64,000 bases of DNA, taken from Caulobacter sp. GTDB lineage: Bacteria > Pseudomonadota > Alphaproteobacteria > Caulobacterales > Caulobacteraceae. Both the position numbers and the translations under genes were made by a program. Positions 46,011 to 55,606 of this stretch are shown here, in pieces. Where the stretch lies: positions 145,487 to 209,486 of the forward strand of contig JARWZW010000013.1 of assembly GCA_029866155.1 (NCBI GenBank), written 5' to 3'. Under the pieces are notes generated by a model. That model was given only the letters and a program-made list of their open reading frames with translations. It ran no database searches and was not told where the DNA came from. Position 1 is the stretch's first letter. The number at the start of each line of letters is the position of its first letter.

Positions 46011-46482
46011 TCAGGCGATGGCGCCGCTGGCGGCGGCGTTGACAGGTGTCGCGGTGGCCAGCGCTCTGAGCAGTCTATCCACCAGGTTGGCCGCTTCGCT
46101 GGAAAGTCCAGACACGGCCTGGCTGCTGGACTGCAGGGAGGCCATCAACTCGCTCATGGAGATCTTCCCGTCCTGATTGGCGCCTGCAGCGTTGTAGCTA
46201 TCGGAGGATGCACTTTCGCCTTCAGGCCCCGAGGCGGAAGCCGAAGGCGGCGCTGTCGTTCGTCGAGGACATGGCCCTTGCGAGGCCTTTTCTGCCTTCG
46301 CCTGGTACAGTCTGCCCCACGGACTCAAGTTCGCTCTGTGACAGCTGGCCGCCTGTATTGACGGCAGCCTTCGAGAACAGGGCCCTTTGCAAGGACGGCA
46401 AAGCGCCACCGCCTATGGTCGATATGGACAGGATCGGCTCCGAAAAGCGCCAGGCACCGGTCGGAAGACATCCGCCGCGCAC
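46011..46482 (-). pseudogene. Decayed, frameshifted EF-hand protein gene
   Basis: Two overlapping minus-strand frames carry halves of one EF-hand protein. The upstream frame (to 46222) ends a degenerate hand with LFSKAAVNTGGQLSQSELES, where Ca-ligand Asp residues are lost. The downstream frame (to 46011) contains an intact-looking hand, AAGANQDGKISMSELMASL. A frameshift between about 46220 and 46260 separates them, and no plausible start or ribosome-binding site is seen. The downstream hand could still be translated. Confidence 0.5.
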
Positions 46483-46572
46483 GCCGGAAGGGGTCCGGCG
46501 CGCTCGGTCAGGTGCTCAGATCATTCCATGTGGCCCAAAGGCGGCCCCCTGCAACAGAGTGAAACATCGGGG

Positions 46573-46959
46573 TCAGGCGACCTCGATGTCGCTGTTCAGG
46601 GACTTGGCCAGATCGAGGAGCCTTCGGCGCGGGCGTTCGCCCAGTTGGTAATAGGCGCGGATCAGGTCGAGGGTTTCCTTGCGGGCGAACATCTCGCCGC
46701 CGCCATCGCCGTCATTGGCCGCCACTTGCGGCCGGTCCGTCGCGGAGAGCCCATCGTAGAAATAGCCCACCGGCACTTCCAGGGCTTCGGAAAGCTGCCA
46801 GAGCCGGGCTGCCGAGATCCGGTTGGCCCCGCACTCGTATTTCTGGATCTGCTGGAAGCGAACGCCGACCGAGCCGGCCAGTTGCTGTTGGGTCAGGCCT
46901 AGCAGCCGCCGGCGGCGGCGAAGGCGCTTGCCCAGATGAACGTCGATGTCGTTGCCCAT
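46573..46959 (-). CDS. XRE family helix-turn-helix transcriptional regulator
   Basis: 128 residues from the ATG at 46959; a longer frame starts at 47004. The HTH_3 domain spans about 8-63: RLRRRRRLLGLTQQQLAGSV, VRFQQIQKYECGANRISAARL. The rest is a helical C-terminal domain (FARKETLDLIRAYYQLGERP). This is a compact Cro/CI-like family common in Caulobacterales, with several members per genome. Target unknown. It is divergent from the acyltransferase gene, with 141 bp between starts. Confidence 0.88.
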   Translation of the reverse strand: MGNDIDVHLGKRLRRRRRLLGLTQQQLAGSVGVRFQQIQKYECGANRISAARLWQLSEALEVPVGYFYDGLSATDRPQVAANDGDGGGEMFARKETLDLIRAYYQLGERPRRRLLDLAKSLNSDIEVA

Positions 46960-47100
46960 GGGCCTTTTGCCCCCGTCCTTGATTAAAGCCTGCGGCCGTC
47001 CCATTTCGAAACGGTCCGACCTTCAGACCGCAAGTCGCGCGCCAAGCGATCCTGGCGGGGGGCGTTGCGCGCAGCGGGCGTGTGACGGTAGTTACCCAAC

Positions 47101-48039
47101 ATGCGTGACAGTCGTATCTCATGGTCCCAGGACCTCGCCTGGCGGTTTGAGGCCCTGGCCTTCGATGTCTTCAACGCCCTGATGAGGCTCATTCCGGTCG
47201 ATCTCGCCTCGGACCTGGGCGGCCGCCTGTTCCGCTGGATCGGTCCCTTGACCCGAACCCACCGGCTGGCCTCGCAAAATCTGGTCCTGGCCTTTCCGGA
47301 TCACGACGAGGCCTGGCGGCAGAAAATCCTTGGCGATCAATGGGAAAGCAACGGCAGGACGGCCTTTGAGTTTCCCCAGATGGACCGCATCCGGCCTTCA
47401 ACCGGGCGGGTTGAGTTGGTCGGCGGCGAGCGGCTGAAAGAGATCGCCCGGAGCGGCAAGCCGGTCGTCTTCGTGTCCGGCCATTTCTCGAACTGGGAAG
47501 TGATGCCCGCCGCGATCGTCGACAGCGGCGTGGTCTGTCAGATGACCTATCGGGCGGCCAACAACCCCTATGTGGATCGCCGGATCAAGGAGAGCCGGTA
47601 TCGCTATGGCGTTCGACTGTTTGCTCCAAAGGGCGGCGATGGCGCCAGGGAACTTCTGGAGGCCATGAAGAAGGGCGAATCCGTCGCCCTGATGAATGAC
47701 CAGAAGTTCAATCGCGGCGGGGTCGCAGTCCCGTTCTTCGGCCGCCCGGTCATGGCTGCGCCCGGGCCGACCCGGCTGGCGTTGCGATTTGGAACAGTCC
47801 TCCAGCCGATGTCGGTGCAGCGCCTCAAGGGGGCGAGGTTCCGGGCCGTGGTGCATCCGCCGATCACGGTTCCGGATACCGGCGACAAGACTGCGGACAT
47901 CGCCGCGGGGGTGGCCGCAGTGACGCGTTTTGTCGAGTCCCAGGTGAGGGAGCGTCCAGAAGAGTGGTTCTGGGTCCACCGTCGATGGCCCAAGGAAGCC
48001 TATCAGGAGCTTGCTGAGCGTGGGCTGTTCGGGCCCTAG
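47101..48039 (+). CDS. LpxL/HtrB-type lysophospholipid acyltransferase
   Basis: 312 residues. The acyltransferase HX4E motif is at H128-E133 (SGHFSNWEVM), followed by the NDQKFNRGGVAVPFFGRP block of the LpxL/LpxM family. An N-terminal hydrophobic stretch anchors it to the inner membrane. It likely adds a secondary acyl chain to lipid A. Which position is acylated is unknown. Confidence 0.9.
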   Translation: MRDSRISWSQDLAWRFEALAFDVFNALMRLIPVDLASDLGGRLFRWIGPLTRTHRLASQNLVLAFPDHDEAWRQKILGDQWESNGRTAFEFPQMDRIRPSTGRVELVGGERLKEIARSGKPVVFVSGHFSNWEVMPAAIVDSGVVCQMTYRAANNPYVDRRIKESRYRYGVRLFAPKGGDGARELLEAMKKGESVALMNDQKFNRGGVAVPFFGRPVMAAPGPTRLALRFGTVLQPMSVQRLKGARFRAVVHPPITVPDTGDKTADIAAGVAAVTRFVESQVRERPEEWFWVHRRWPKEAYQELAERGLFGP

Positions 48040-48046
48040 GACCTGT

Positions 48047-48150
48047 GCCGTTTTGATCGAACCGATCATAACGGAAAAACAGGCTCTGATTCAAAGTGTT
48101 AGGGCATGTTTCGATCCGATAACCGCTTCAGACTTATCGGAACCTGCTCT
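48047..48150 (+). repeat. 104-bp dispersed repeat, copy B
   Basis: Full-length match to copy A at 44807-44910, same orientation. It begins 8 bp after the acyltransferase stop, and its last 2 bp overlap the stop codon (48149-48151) of the convergent response regulator. Both copies lie between convergent genes. Confidence 0.85.
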
Positions 48151-48640
48151 AGAGAGCCAGGGTCAGGGGCGCCCGGCGGGTCGGCTCCAGATCGTCGATG
48201 CCCCGGCGCATGGGGCCGAAATAGTCGTCCGTCCGGACGAACGGCCTGGGTTTCAGGATGACAGTTTCGATCTTTTCGATGATCGCCCGGGCCGTCAGGG
48301 GCTTGGCGATGATCTCGGTGATCCCGGCGTCCCGCGCTTCAAACACCCGGGACCTGTCGGCGAATCCGGTCATCATGATGATCGGAAGATAGGGGTTCTT
48401 GCTGTCCCTGGCGTTGCGCACCATCCGGGTGAAGGTGGCGCCGTCCAGCGGTTCCATCCGGAAATCGACGATCGCCAGGTCCGCCGGCCACTCACGCAGC
48501 ACCTGCAGGCCATCTGCCCCGTCGGCGGCTTCCCTGAGATGCCGAACGCCCAGTCCCTTGAGGATCGTGCCGACAATCGCACGCATATGGTGGTTGTCGT
48601 CGATCAGCAGGACGCGTAGCGCTTCCAGTCCCATAGCCAT
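48149..48640 (-). CDS. Single-domain response regulator (receiver only)
   Basis: 163 residues from the ATG at 48640; an ATG at 48634 and a TTG at 48658 are alternatives. Receiver features are acidic D14/D15, phospho-acceptor D59 in LAIVDFRMEP, Thr91 in IIMMTGF, and K113 in IIAKPLT. No output domain, only a 40-residue C-terminal tail. It may act as a CheY/DivK-like signalling protein. No kinase gene is adjacent. Confidence 0.88.
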   Translation of the reverse strand: MAMGLEALRVLLIDDNHHMRAIVGTILKGLGVRHLREAADGADGLQVLREWPADLAIVDFRMEPLDGATFTRMVRNARDSKNPYLPIIMMTGFADRSRVFEARDAGITEIIAKPLTARAIIEKIETVILKPRPFVRTDDYFGPMRRGIDDLEPTRRAPLTLAL

Positions 48641-48782
48641 CGACGGATCAATCCCCAAGTTTCACTCTGACGCCGTGACTGCTGTCCATGACAGTCCCGG
48701 CTCAGCTTTCGTGCGCCCGAGGTAATGAGCGATCTGTTACCGCACGCTTAAGCAGTCCGTCGACCTGGCGGAATTTTGGCGT

Positions 48783-49619
48783 TCAGGGCGCGGCTGCTGC
48801 AATTCCGACCATAAGGGTCGGGTCCAGGTTGCGTCCCCGCCACTTCATTCGCCAGCAGAGATGGGGACCGGTGGCCCGGCCCGTCGCGCCGACCTCGCCG
48901 ATCAGGTCCCCCTGACCCAGTTCCTGGCCGGCCCGCACGGCCACCCTCGACTGATGGAGGTACATGCTCACCAAGCCCTGTCCGTGGTCGATCATCACGA
49001 GGCCGCCCTCAAAATGCAGGCCGGTTTCCGCGAAACAGACGGTCCCTGCTGCAGGTGCGACAATCCGGGCGCCCCTTGGAGCGGCGAGGTCTGCCCCATA
49101 GTGTGGGCGCTTGGCTTCGCCGTTCAGGATTCGCTGACCCCCGAACCGGCCCGAGATCCGCGTGGCCCGCACGGGAAGAATGAACCCGCTGCGAAAGCCA
49201 TCCCCGTCGACACGGCTTGCCAGACCGGCCTGCTTTCGTTCGCTCTGGACCTTGATCAGCTTGAGCAGGGCGGGATCTTCAGGGCTGACCTGGTCCTGGG
49301 GCAGTCCGTCAATCCGCTGGATGTCGAAGTCCCCCCTGGCGACCTCGAACCGGTGGCTGGTCGATCCTTCCCCGGTGGCGATTCTCAGATCCGCGCCCGG
49401 GCCGGCGTCCCGGTCAAAGCCAATGACGAAACAGCCCCTGGCCGAGGCCTGGCCGATCGCCTCGCCATCCAGCCAGAGCTCTGCTCGTGGCGAGGTGACG
49501 CCGAATGCGAAGCCGCCCTGCTGATAGCGGCCGTTGACGGCCAGCCTTGGAGCCGACCCCAGGGCCGGCCCGGCCAGGGCGGCGGCCCCGAACCCGAGAA
49601 GCGCGGTCCGGCGATTCAG
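48783..49619 (-). CDS. M23 (LytM-like) metallopeptidase with Tat-like signal, probable CTG start
   Basis: 278 residues if initiated at a CTG at 49619, which overlaps the DUF2093 stop as CTGA and sits 8 nt after GGGAG. No ATG, GTG or TTG fits. The N-terminus NRRTALLGFGAAALAGPALG is a twin-arginine signal. A beta-rich region leads to the LytM domain: H173-x3-D177 (PHYGADLAAP), YLHQSRVAV, and GPHLCWRM. The last motif is normally HxH; here the second His, a zinc ligand, is Cys255. It may be an altered-activity endopeptidase or an inactive activator. Confidence 0.82.
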   Translation of the reverse strand: MNRRTALLGFGAAALAGPALGSAPRLAVNGRYQQGGFAFGVTSPRAELWLDGEAIGQASARGCFVIGFDRDAGPGADLRIATGEGSTSHRFEVARGDFDIQRIDGLPQDQVSPEDPALLKLIKVQSERKQAGLASRVDGDGFRSGFILPVRATRISGRFGGQRILNGEAKRPHYGADLAAPRGARIVAPAAGTVCFAETGLHFEGGLVMIDHGQGLVSMYLHQSRVAVRAGQELGQGDLIGEVGATGRATGPHLCWRMKWRGRNLDPTLMVGIAAAAP

Positions 49620-49831
49620 GGGTTGAGCTCCCGCCAGCGGCTCAGCGCTTCGGCGGGTCCGGCATAGGCCTCCTGCTGTTCCGGACTCCAGTAGCGCAAG
49701 GCTTCGAGTGGAATCTTGACGCCAGACACGGCGCAAAGCACGAAAAGGCCCGGCTTGAGGATGGCAAAATCCCCATCCCCGAAATGAAGCCTGGCCATTT
49801 CGCGGCCGATTTCACGGTCAAAAGCGTTCAT
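49616..49831 (-). CDS. DUF2093 family protein
   Basis: 71 residues, a small conserved alphaproteobacterial family of unknown function. Typical features are ARLHFGDGDFAILKPGLFVL and GVKIPLEALRYWSPEQQEAY. It is coupled to the downstream M23 gene by overlapping stop and start. Confidence 0.88.
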   Translation of the reverse strand: MNAFDREIGREMARLHFGDGDFAILKPGLFVLCAVSGVKIPLEALRYWSPEQQEAYAGPAEALSRWRELNP

Positions 49832-49891
49832 GGGGCCAATGTAGCGAAACCCGCCGCCCCGGCCAACCGTTCTGCACTGGTCGTCCGGGGG

Positions 49892-51427
49892 TCAGAAAAG
49901 ATCGCCCTGGCCGGAAGCCGGTCCGGGCGTAGCGGTGGGGGATTTGCGACCCGGTGTCGTTGGCCGGCCGGACGTCGCGGTCGGCGTAGCCTGGCTTTCG
50001 TCACCGATCACCGCTTCGCAGCTGGCGTCCTCGAACGTCAGGGACACCCGGTCTCCGGGGGCGAGGGAGCCGCCCTTGCGGACGAGAGCGCCGTCCGGGC
50101 GGGTGACCAGGGCGAAGCCGTTCCGCAAGGGGCGCTTGGGGTCCAACGAAAGTCGCAGCTTGTCCGCAGCCTCGAGGGCGCGCGCCCGGTCGGAGACCAG
50201 CCGGGTCCAGGCTCTCTGGATCCGCTCGTCCGCAGCCAACAGCATCTGACCCCGGGTCGCGGTGTCGCTTGTCCGGACCAGCGCCGCGGTCAGTCGCCGG
50301 GACAGGGTGTCGAGGGCCCGGCCCGAGGCCTCTACCCTCTGGCCGAGAAGGGCGGCCCTGAGCGGCGAGGCGCTCTGGGCGAGGCGATGGGACTGAAGGT
50401 CGAGGTTCCGGCGCAGGCCGCCGGTCAGACGACTGCCGACGAAGTCCAGCTGCTGGCGAGCGCCTGCGGTCAGGTCGGCGGGTCTGGGCAGGCCCCGGGC
50501 GCTGGCCGCCAGACGGGTCCTTCGATCCTCGATCATCCGGTGACCGGACCGGGTCAGTCGCTGGTCCAGTCCGGACAGTCCCGCCCGGAGTTCGGCCAGG
50601 ACCGGCGTCGCCATCTCCGCCGCCGCTGTCGGGGTGGGCGCGCGCCTGTCCGAGACGAAGTCGATCAGGGTCGTGTCGGTCTCATGGCCCACTGCGCTGA
50701 TCAAGGGAATCTGGCCCTGTGACACCGTGCGGGCGAGGGCTTCGTCATTGAAGGGCCAGAGGTCCTCGACCGAGCCGCCGCCCCGGGCCACGATCAGGAC
50801 ATCAGGCCGCGGGATGGCGGAGTCCGGCCCCAGAGCGTTGAAGCCGCGGATCGCGGCCGCAACCTGACCGGCGGCGGCGTCGCCCTGGACCACTACAGGC
50901 CAGACAATGACCCGGCAGGGCCAGCGGTCACGGATGCGATGGAGGATGTCCCGGATGACGGCGCCGGTCGGGCTGGTGATCACGCCCACCACAGCCGGCA
51001 TGGAAGGCAGGGGGCGCTTGGTCGCCGGATCGAACAGGCCCTCTGCGGCCAGCCGGGCCTTCAACCGCTCGAGCTGCGCCAGAAGGGCGCCCACCCCGGC
51101 GGCCTCCATGCTTTCGATGACGATCTGGTAGCGGGAGCCGGCCGGGAATGTGGTGATCCGACCGGTGACGATCACCTCAAGGCCCTGTTCGGGCCGAACG
51201 CCAAGACCGCGGACCTGTCCCTTCCAGACCACGCCGTCCAGGGCGGCCTTCTCGTCCTTGAGGGTCAGATAGACATGGCCGCTGGCGTGGTGGGTGACCT
51301 TGGACAGCTCGCCCCGAAGCCGGACAAAGCCGTAGGCGTCTTCCAGGGTTCGCTTCAGCGCGAAGGCCAGCTCCGAGACGCTATAGGCCTGGGCGTTGGA
51401 TACGGGGGCGTCGGAGGTGTCGGTCAC
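49892..51427 (-). CDS. xseA: Exodeoxyribonuclease VII large subunit
   Basis: 511 residues from a GTG at 51427. The OB-fold domain (about 10-110, [20 protein letters not shown]) is followed by the nuclease domain ([67 protein letters not shown] split region), a coiled coil, and a Pro/Thr-rich C-terminal tail. With XseB it degrades single-stranded DNA. No xseB is in the window. Confidence 0.96.
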   Translation of the reverse strand: MTDTSDAPVSNAQAYSVSELAFALKRTLEDAYGFVRLRGELSKVTHHASGHVYLTLKDEKAALDGVVWKGQVRGLGVRPEQGLEVIVTGRITTFPAGSRYQIVIESMEAAGVGALLAQLERLKARLAAEGLFDPATKRPLPSMPAVVGVITSPTGAVIRDILHRIRDRWPCRVIVWPVVVQGDAAAGQVAAAIRGFNALGPDSAIPRPDVLIVARGGGSVEDLWPFNDEALARTVSQGQIPLISAVGHETDTTLIDFVSDRRAPTPTAAAEMATPVLAELRAGLSGLDQRLTRSGHRMIEDRRTRLAASARGLPRPADLTAGARQQLDFVGSRLTGGLRRNLDLQSHRLAQSASPLRAALLGQRVEASGRALDTLSRRLTAALVRTSDTATRGQMLLAADERIQRAWTRLVSDRARALEAADKLRLSLDPKRPLRNGFALVTRPDGALVRKGGSLAPGDRVSLTFEDASCEAVIGDESQATPTATSGRPTTPGRKSPTATPGPASGQGDLF

Positions 51428-51565
51428 CTGACCACCATAGCCTCAGGGGTGAGTCGGGCGAAAGCGTAACAACCATCCATCCTGCAGGCGTCAGGCCTGC
51501 AGGCCAAAGGGCCGGCGCCAGGGACGGCGTGACAGGCCGGCCCCGCAATCCCCCGGTTTGCCGGT

Positions 51566-52090
51566 CTAGATGTAGCGCCGCAGCGAGCGGGCCAGTTCGG
51601 TCGGCCCGGTCTTCTTCTTGCCCGACTGCACTGGTTGATAGGCGACCCGGGCATGCTCACCGCAATAGGGACCTTCGCTGGCCCGGCGGCCGCAGAAGGT
51701 GAAGGCTTCCGTCGACGGATCGCCGATCGGCCATTTGCACATGTGCGCGCCCAGGGTCAGGACCGTGGCGGAGCCGGGCTCTTCCGGCCGAAGGGCAGGC
51801 ACGCCGGCTGCCGGGGCCGGTGCGGCTGCGGTCACGGTCGCGGCGACGGGCTCGGCCAGGCGACGGGGCGCCGACGGCGTGGTCGACACCGGGCGGGCAG
51901 GGCGAGGAGCCTTGAAGACCGGACGGGCCGGCTGCGAGGGCGCCGCGCGACCGGACAGGCCCAGTCGGTGAACCTTGCCAATCACCGCGTTGCGTGTGAC
52001 CCCGCCCAGTTGCTTGGCGATCTGGCTGGCCGAGAGGCCGTCCAGCCAGAGCTTTTTCAGCACGTCGACTCGTTCGTCGGTCCAACCCAT
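51566..52090 (-). CDS. gcrA: Cell cycle regulator GcrA
   Basis: 174 residues. The N-terminal DNA-binding domain MGWTDERVDVLKKLWLDGLS to TRNAVIGKVHRLGLSGR (1-48) recognises CcrM-methylated GANTC promoters. A Pro/Ala linker (about 50-105) leads to the sigma70-binding C-terminal domain with zinc-binding-like residues (AHMCKWPIGDP, CGRRASEGPYCGEH). In Caulobacter GcrA drives S-phase genes. Upstream sequence has candidate DnaA and GANTC sites. Confidence 0.97.
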   Translation of the reverse strand: MGWTDERVDVLKKLWLDGLSASQIAKQLGGVTRNAVIGKVHRLGLSGRAAPSQPARPVFKAPRPARPVSTTPSAPRRLAEPVAATVTAAAPAPAAGVPALRPEEPGSATVLTLGAHMCKWPIGDPSTEAFTFCGRRASEGPYCGEHARVAYQPVQSGKKKTGPTELARSLRRYI

Positions 52091-52231
52091 GATCCAACCC
52101 CTTGCGATTTGGCCAGGCCGGCGACGTCCCCACTGCCGGCTCTACATCTTGTGTTCGGCCCTCCATCCGAAGGGCCTCGCTACCAGATATCGTAAAGTTT
52201 TTGTTAATGCGCACAATAGGCGCCCGGTCAT

Positions 52232-52258
52232 TCGTCCACAGAAACTAGATATTGATTC
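52232..52258. promoter_or_regulatory. Candidate DnaA box and GANTC site upstream of gcrA
   Basis: TCGTCCACA (52232-52240) matches the DnaA box TTATCCACA at 7 of 9 positions, and GATTC at 52254-52258 is a CcrM methylation site. Both lie 140-170 bp before the gcrA ATG and 70-95 bp before the divergent permease. In Caulobacter DnaA activates gcrA and methylation state tunes it. No clear CtrA box (TTAA-N7-TTAA) is found. Confidence 0.35.
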
Positions 52259-52327
52259 TGCAGGGTTCGAACGACCCTTTGGCCGGACGTCTTGCGAACG
52301 GGCGTTTTCACGCGCACCTAGGGACCC

Positions 52328-53149
52328 ATGAAGGACATGGCCGCCGCACCCGTTCCGCCCCAGCCCCGTGACTATTCCGGGTTCAACTGGACTGGATTCA
52401 CAACCCTCTATCTGAAGGAGGTCCGACGCTTCTGGAAGGTCGGGATGCAGACCGTTGCGGCGCCGGTGGTGACGTCGCTGCTCTACATGATGGTCTTCGT
52501 CGTGGCGGTCAAAGGGGCTGCGCCGCCGATCAGCGGCGTGGCTTTCGCGACCTTCGTGGCGCCGGGCCTGATCATGATGACGATCATCAATAACGCCTTC
52601 GCCAACAGTTCCTCCAGCCTGCTTCAGGCCAAGATGATGGGGCTGACTTCCGATTTCCTCACGCCGCCCCTGTCGCCGCTGGAGCAGGTCTCTGCCTTTG
52701 CCCTGGGGGCCGCAACGCGCGGTGTCTTTGTCGGGGCCGTTACAGCCGTGGTCGTGGCCCTGCTGCCCAATTCGCAGATCACCGTTGCTGCGCCCCTGGC
52801 CATCCTGTTTTTCGGGGTCGGAGCGGCCCTGATCATGGGCTTTGTCGGCATTCTGACCGGGCTCTGGTCCGAGAAGTTCGATCACCTGGCGGCGATTACC
52901 AACTTCCTGATCATGCCCATGACCTTCCTGTCAGGCACCTTCTATCTGGTCGACCGCCTGCCTGAGCCGTTCCGAACGGCCAGCCATTTCAATCCCTTCT
53001 TCTATCTGATCGACGGGTTCCGCTACGGGTTCATTGGCCATGCAGACGGCAACCTCGGGATCGGCATGGCCATGACCAGCGGCCTTGTGCTGAGCCTGGC
53101 GGTTACCTGCTGGCTGCTGTTCCGGGCCGGGTGGCGCTTGAAGACCTGA
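52328..53149 (+). CDS. ABC-2 type transporter permease
   Basis: 273 residues with six membrane helices, and the family pattern NPFFYLIDGFRYGFIGHAD near the C-terminus and FLSGTFYLVDRLPEPFRTAS. It matches YadH/NodJ-type export permeases that act with a separate ATPase. No ATPase gene is next to it, so the partner must be elsewhere. Divergent from gcrA. Confidence 0.9.
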   Translation: MKDMAAAPVPPQPRDYSGFNWTGFTTLYLKEVRRFWKVGMQTVAAPVVTSLLYMMVFVVAVKGAAPPISGVAFATFVAPGLIMMTIINNAFANSSSSLLQAKMMGLTSDFLTPPLSPLEQVSAFALGAATRGVFVGAVTAVVVALLPNSQITVAAPLAILFFGVGAALIMGFVGILTGLWSEKFDHLAAITNFLIMPMTFLSGTFYLVDRLPEPFRTASHFNPFFYLIDGFRYGFIGHADGNLGIGMAMTSGLVLSLAVTCWLLFRAGWRLKT

Positions 53150-53288
53150 GGGCCGGGACATGGCGGCGCGGGTTTTCCCGACCGTTTCCCCCCAAATCAT
53201 TGACATTGTGGCCTTACCCCGCGACAACGCCAAGCCTTCCGGCCCGGCGCGCATCGCGCACGGGCCTTGACCGTTCCGGGAGGCATCC

Positions 53289-54506
53289 TTGACCACCGCC
53301 GCCAACGCCAATCCCCTGTCTGATCACATCATGGGGGTCTATAATCGCGCGCCTCTGGCCGTGGCGCGAGGCGAGGGCGTGCGCCTGTGGGACGTCAATG
53401 GCGAGGCCTATCTCGACTGCGTCGCCGGCATCGCCACCAATGGCCTGGGTCATTGCAACCCCATCCTGGTCGAGGCCCTGAAGGTCCAGGCGGACAAGCT
53501 TTGGCATGTCTCCAACATCTTCCGCATTCCCGGACAGGAGGAGCTGGCTGGCCGCCTTTGCGAAGAGACCTTCGCCGATGTGGTGTTCTTCACGAACAGC
53601 GGCACGGAGGCGATCGAATGCGCCCTCAAGACCGCCCGCAAGTATCACACCGCGAATGGCAATCCCGAGCGGGTGGTCATCTATGGCTTTGACGGCAGCT
53701 TCCATGGCCGCTCCTATGCCGCCATCAATGCGGCCGGCAATCCGGGCTATGTCGAGGGCTTCGGGCCGCGCCTGCCGAACTATTCACAGCTGCAGTGGGG
53801 CGACCACGAGGCCCTGAAGGCCGCCATCGCCGATCCGACGACCGCCGCCATCATCGTTGAACCGGTGCAGGGCGAGGGCGGAGCCCGCGCCATGCCGGAA
53901 CATTGCCTGAGCGAATTGCGTCGCCTGACCCGCGAGCATGGCGTTCTGGTGATTTTCGACGAGGTGCAGTGCGGTATGGGCCGGACGGGCAAGCTCTTCG
54001 CCCATGAATGGGCCGAAGGCGCGGCCCCTGACATCATGTGCGTCGCCAAGGCGCTTGGCGGCGGCTTCCCGGTCGGCGCCTGCCTGGCCTCGGCAGAGGC
54101 GGCCAAGGGCATGACCGTGGGCGTGCATGGGTCGACCTTCGGCGGCAATCCGCTGGCCATGGCTGTGGGGATCGCCGCCTTCAACGAGATCGCCAAGCCC
54201 GAGACCCTGCAGCATGTCCGCGATGTGGCCGGCTACTTCGTCCAGCAGCTTTCCGGCCTCAAGGATCGGTTCCCGGACGTGATTTCGGAAATCCGCGGCA
54301 AGGGCCTGCTGATCGGCCTGAAACTGATCCCCAACAATCGCGAGTTCATGGCCCTGGCGCGTGACCAGCATCTGCTGGTCGCGGGCGGTGGCGACAACCT
54401 GGTGCGGCTGCTCCCCTCGCTGCTGATCACCCAGGACGAAGCCCGTGAGGCCGTCGAGCGACTGGAAAAGACCTGCGAAGTCGCCCGGGCCAAGGCGTCA
54501 GCCTGA
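53289..54506 (+). CDS. argD: Acetylornithine aminotransferase
   Basis: 405 residues from a TTG at 53289 behind GGGAGG. Class III PLP aminotransferase: [52 protein letters not shown] and the PLP Lys in [16 protein letters not shown]. It converts N-acetylglutamate semialdehyde to acetylornithine in arginine synthesis. Its end overlaps argF by 1 bp. A GGCCCG/CGGGCC hairpin lies at about 53240-53267 before the start. Confidence 0.95.
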   Translation: MTTAANANPLSDHIMGVYNRAPLAVARGEGVRLWDVNGEAYLDCVAGIATNGLGHCNPILVEALKVQADKLWHVSNIFRIPGQEELAGRLCEETFADVVFFTNSGTEAIECALKTARKYHTANGNPERVVIYGFDGSFHGRSYAAINAAGNPGYVEGFGPRLPNYSQLQWGDHEALKAAIADPTTAAIIVEPVQGEGGARAMPEHCLSELRRLTREHGVLVIFDEVQCGMGRTGKLFAHEWAEGAAPDIMCVAKALGGGFPVGACLASAEAAKGMTVGVHGSTFGGNPLAMAVGIAAFNEIAKPETLQHVRDVAGYFVQQLSGLKDRFPDVISEIRGKGLLIGLKLIPNNREFMALARDQHLLVAGGGDNLVRLLPSLLITQDEAREAVERLEKTCEVARAKASA

Positions 54507-55441
54507 TGGCTGCGCCCCGGCACTTCATCGATCTGTGGCGGATGGAGTCTGCCGACCTGCGCGCCATTCTTGACGACGCCCATACCCGAAAGGCGGCCCG
54601 GCAGGGCTGGACCAAGGGCGCTGTGGACGCGGACGCCCCGGCCCGCGACCGAACCCTTGCGATGATCTTCGAGAAACATTCGACCCGGACGCGGTTCTCG
54701 TTCGACGCCGCCATCCGCCAGCTGGGCGGGGCGTCGATCATTTCCAACGCCGGTGACATGCAGCTTGGCCGTGGCGAGACCGTGGAGGACACAGCGAGGG
54801 TTCTGTCCCGCATGGTGGACGCGGTGATGATCCGCGCCAACCGCCACGCCGATGTCGAGCTGTTCGCGCAGAACAGCATGGTTCCGGTGATCAATGGCCT
54901 GACGGACCGCAGCCATCCCTGCCAGATCCTGGCCGACCTGCAGACCTTCGAGGAAAGCCAGGGCCCGGTCGCTGGAAAGACCATCGCCTGGATCGGCGAT
55001 GGCAACAATGTCTGCGCCAGCTTCATCCATGCCTCGGCCAAGTTCGGCTTCAAGCTCAATATCGCCTGTCCGCCGGTCTATCATCCGGACCTGATCGATC
55101 TGGCCCGGGCCGCCGAGCAGCAGGGACGGGTCGAGATGACCGATGATCCGGTCCAGGCCGTCCGCGAAGCCCATTGCGTGATCACCGACACCTGGGTGTC
55201 CATGGGCGACAAGGATGGCGAGGCGCGCCTCGACGCCTTCGAGCCCTTCCAGGTCGACGGGGGCCTGATGGAAAAGGCCCGGAGTGATGCGGTATTCCTG
55301 CATTGCCTTCCGGCCCACCGGGGGGAAGAGGTGACTGATGAGGTCATTGACGGGCCCCGGTCCCTGGTCTGGAACGAGGCCGAAAACCGCATCCACGCCC
55401 AGAAGTCCATTCTGGCCTGGTGTTTCGGCGCCATAGGCTGA
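54506..55441 (+). CDS. argF: Ornithine carbamoyltransferase
   Basis: 311 residues. Carbamoyl-phosphate site [20 protein letters not shown] (about 54-73), ornithine-binding [12 protein letters not shown], and the [11 protein letters not shown] loop with catalytic Cys. It makes citrulline from ornithine and carbamoyl phosphate. It forms a two-gene arginine operon with argD, overlapping as TGATG. Confidence 0.97.
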   Translation: MAAPRHFIDLWRMESADLRAILDDAHTRKAARQGWTKGAVDADAPARDRTLAMIFEKHSTRTRFSFDAAIRQLGGASIISNAGDMQLGRGETVEDTARVLSRMVDAVMIRANRHADVELFAQNSMVPVINGLTDRSHPCQILADLQTFEESQGPVAGKTIAWIGDGNNVCASFIHASAKFGFKLNIACPPVYHPDLIDLARAAEQQGRVEMTDDPVQAVREAHCVITDTWVSMGDKDGEARLDAFEPFQVDGGLMEKARSDAVFLHCLPAHRGEEVTDEVIDGPRSLVWNEAENRIHAQKSILAWCFGAIG

Positions 55442-55606
55442 AGTCTCGTCCGGGGATTCCCCTCAAGCGCGCCGTCGGCTCGCCTGACAGGTGAGGCCTT
55501 GGCGCCACGTTCATCCGCCCTCAAGGCTTGGGGTTCATGCTGGCCTTGACCCTGTTGGCCGGCGCCGGGCATGGCTGCAGGTGACTTGAGGCGGAGAGGC
55601 TTGGCC

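Noticed and set aside
52160..52327. CtrA box upstream of gcrA
   Set aside because: AT-rich triplets are present, but no TTAA-N7-TTAA match was found.
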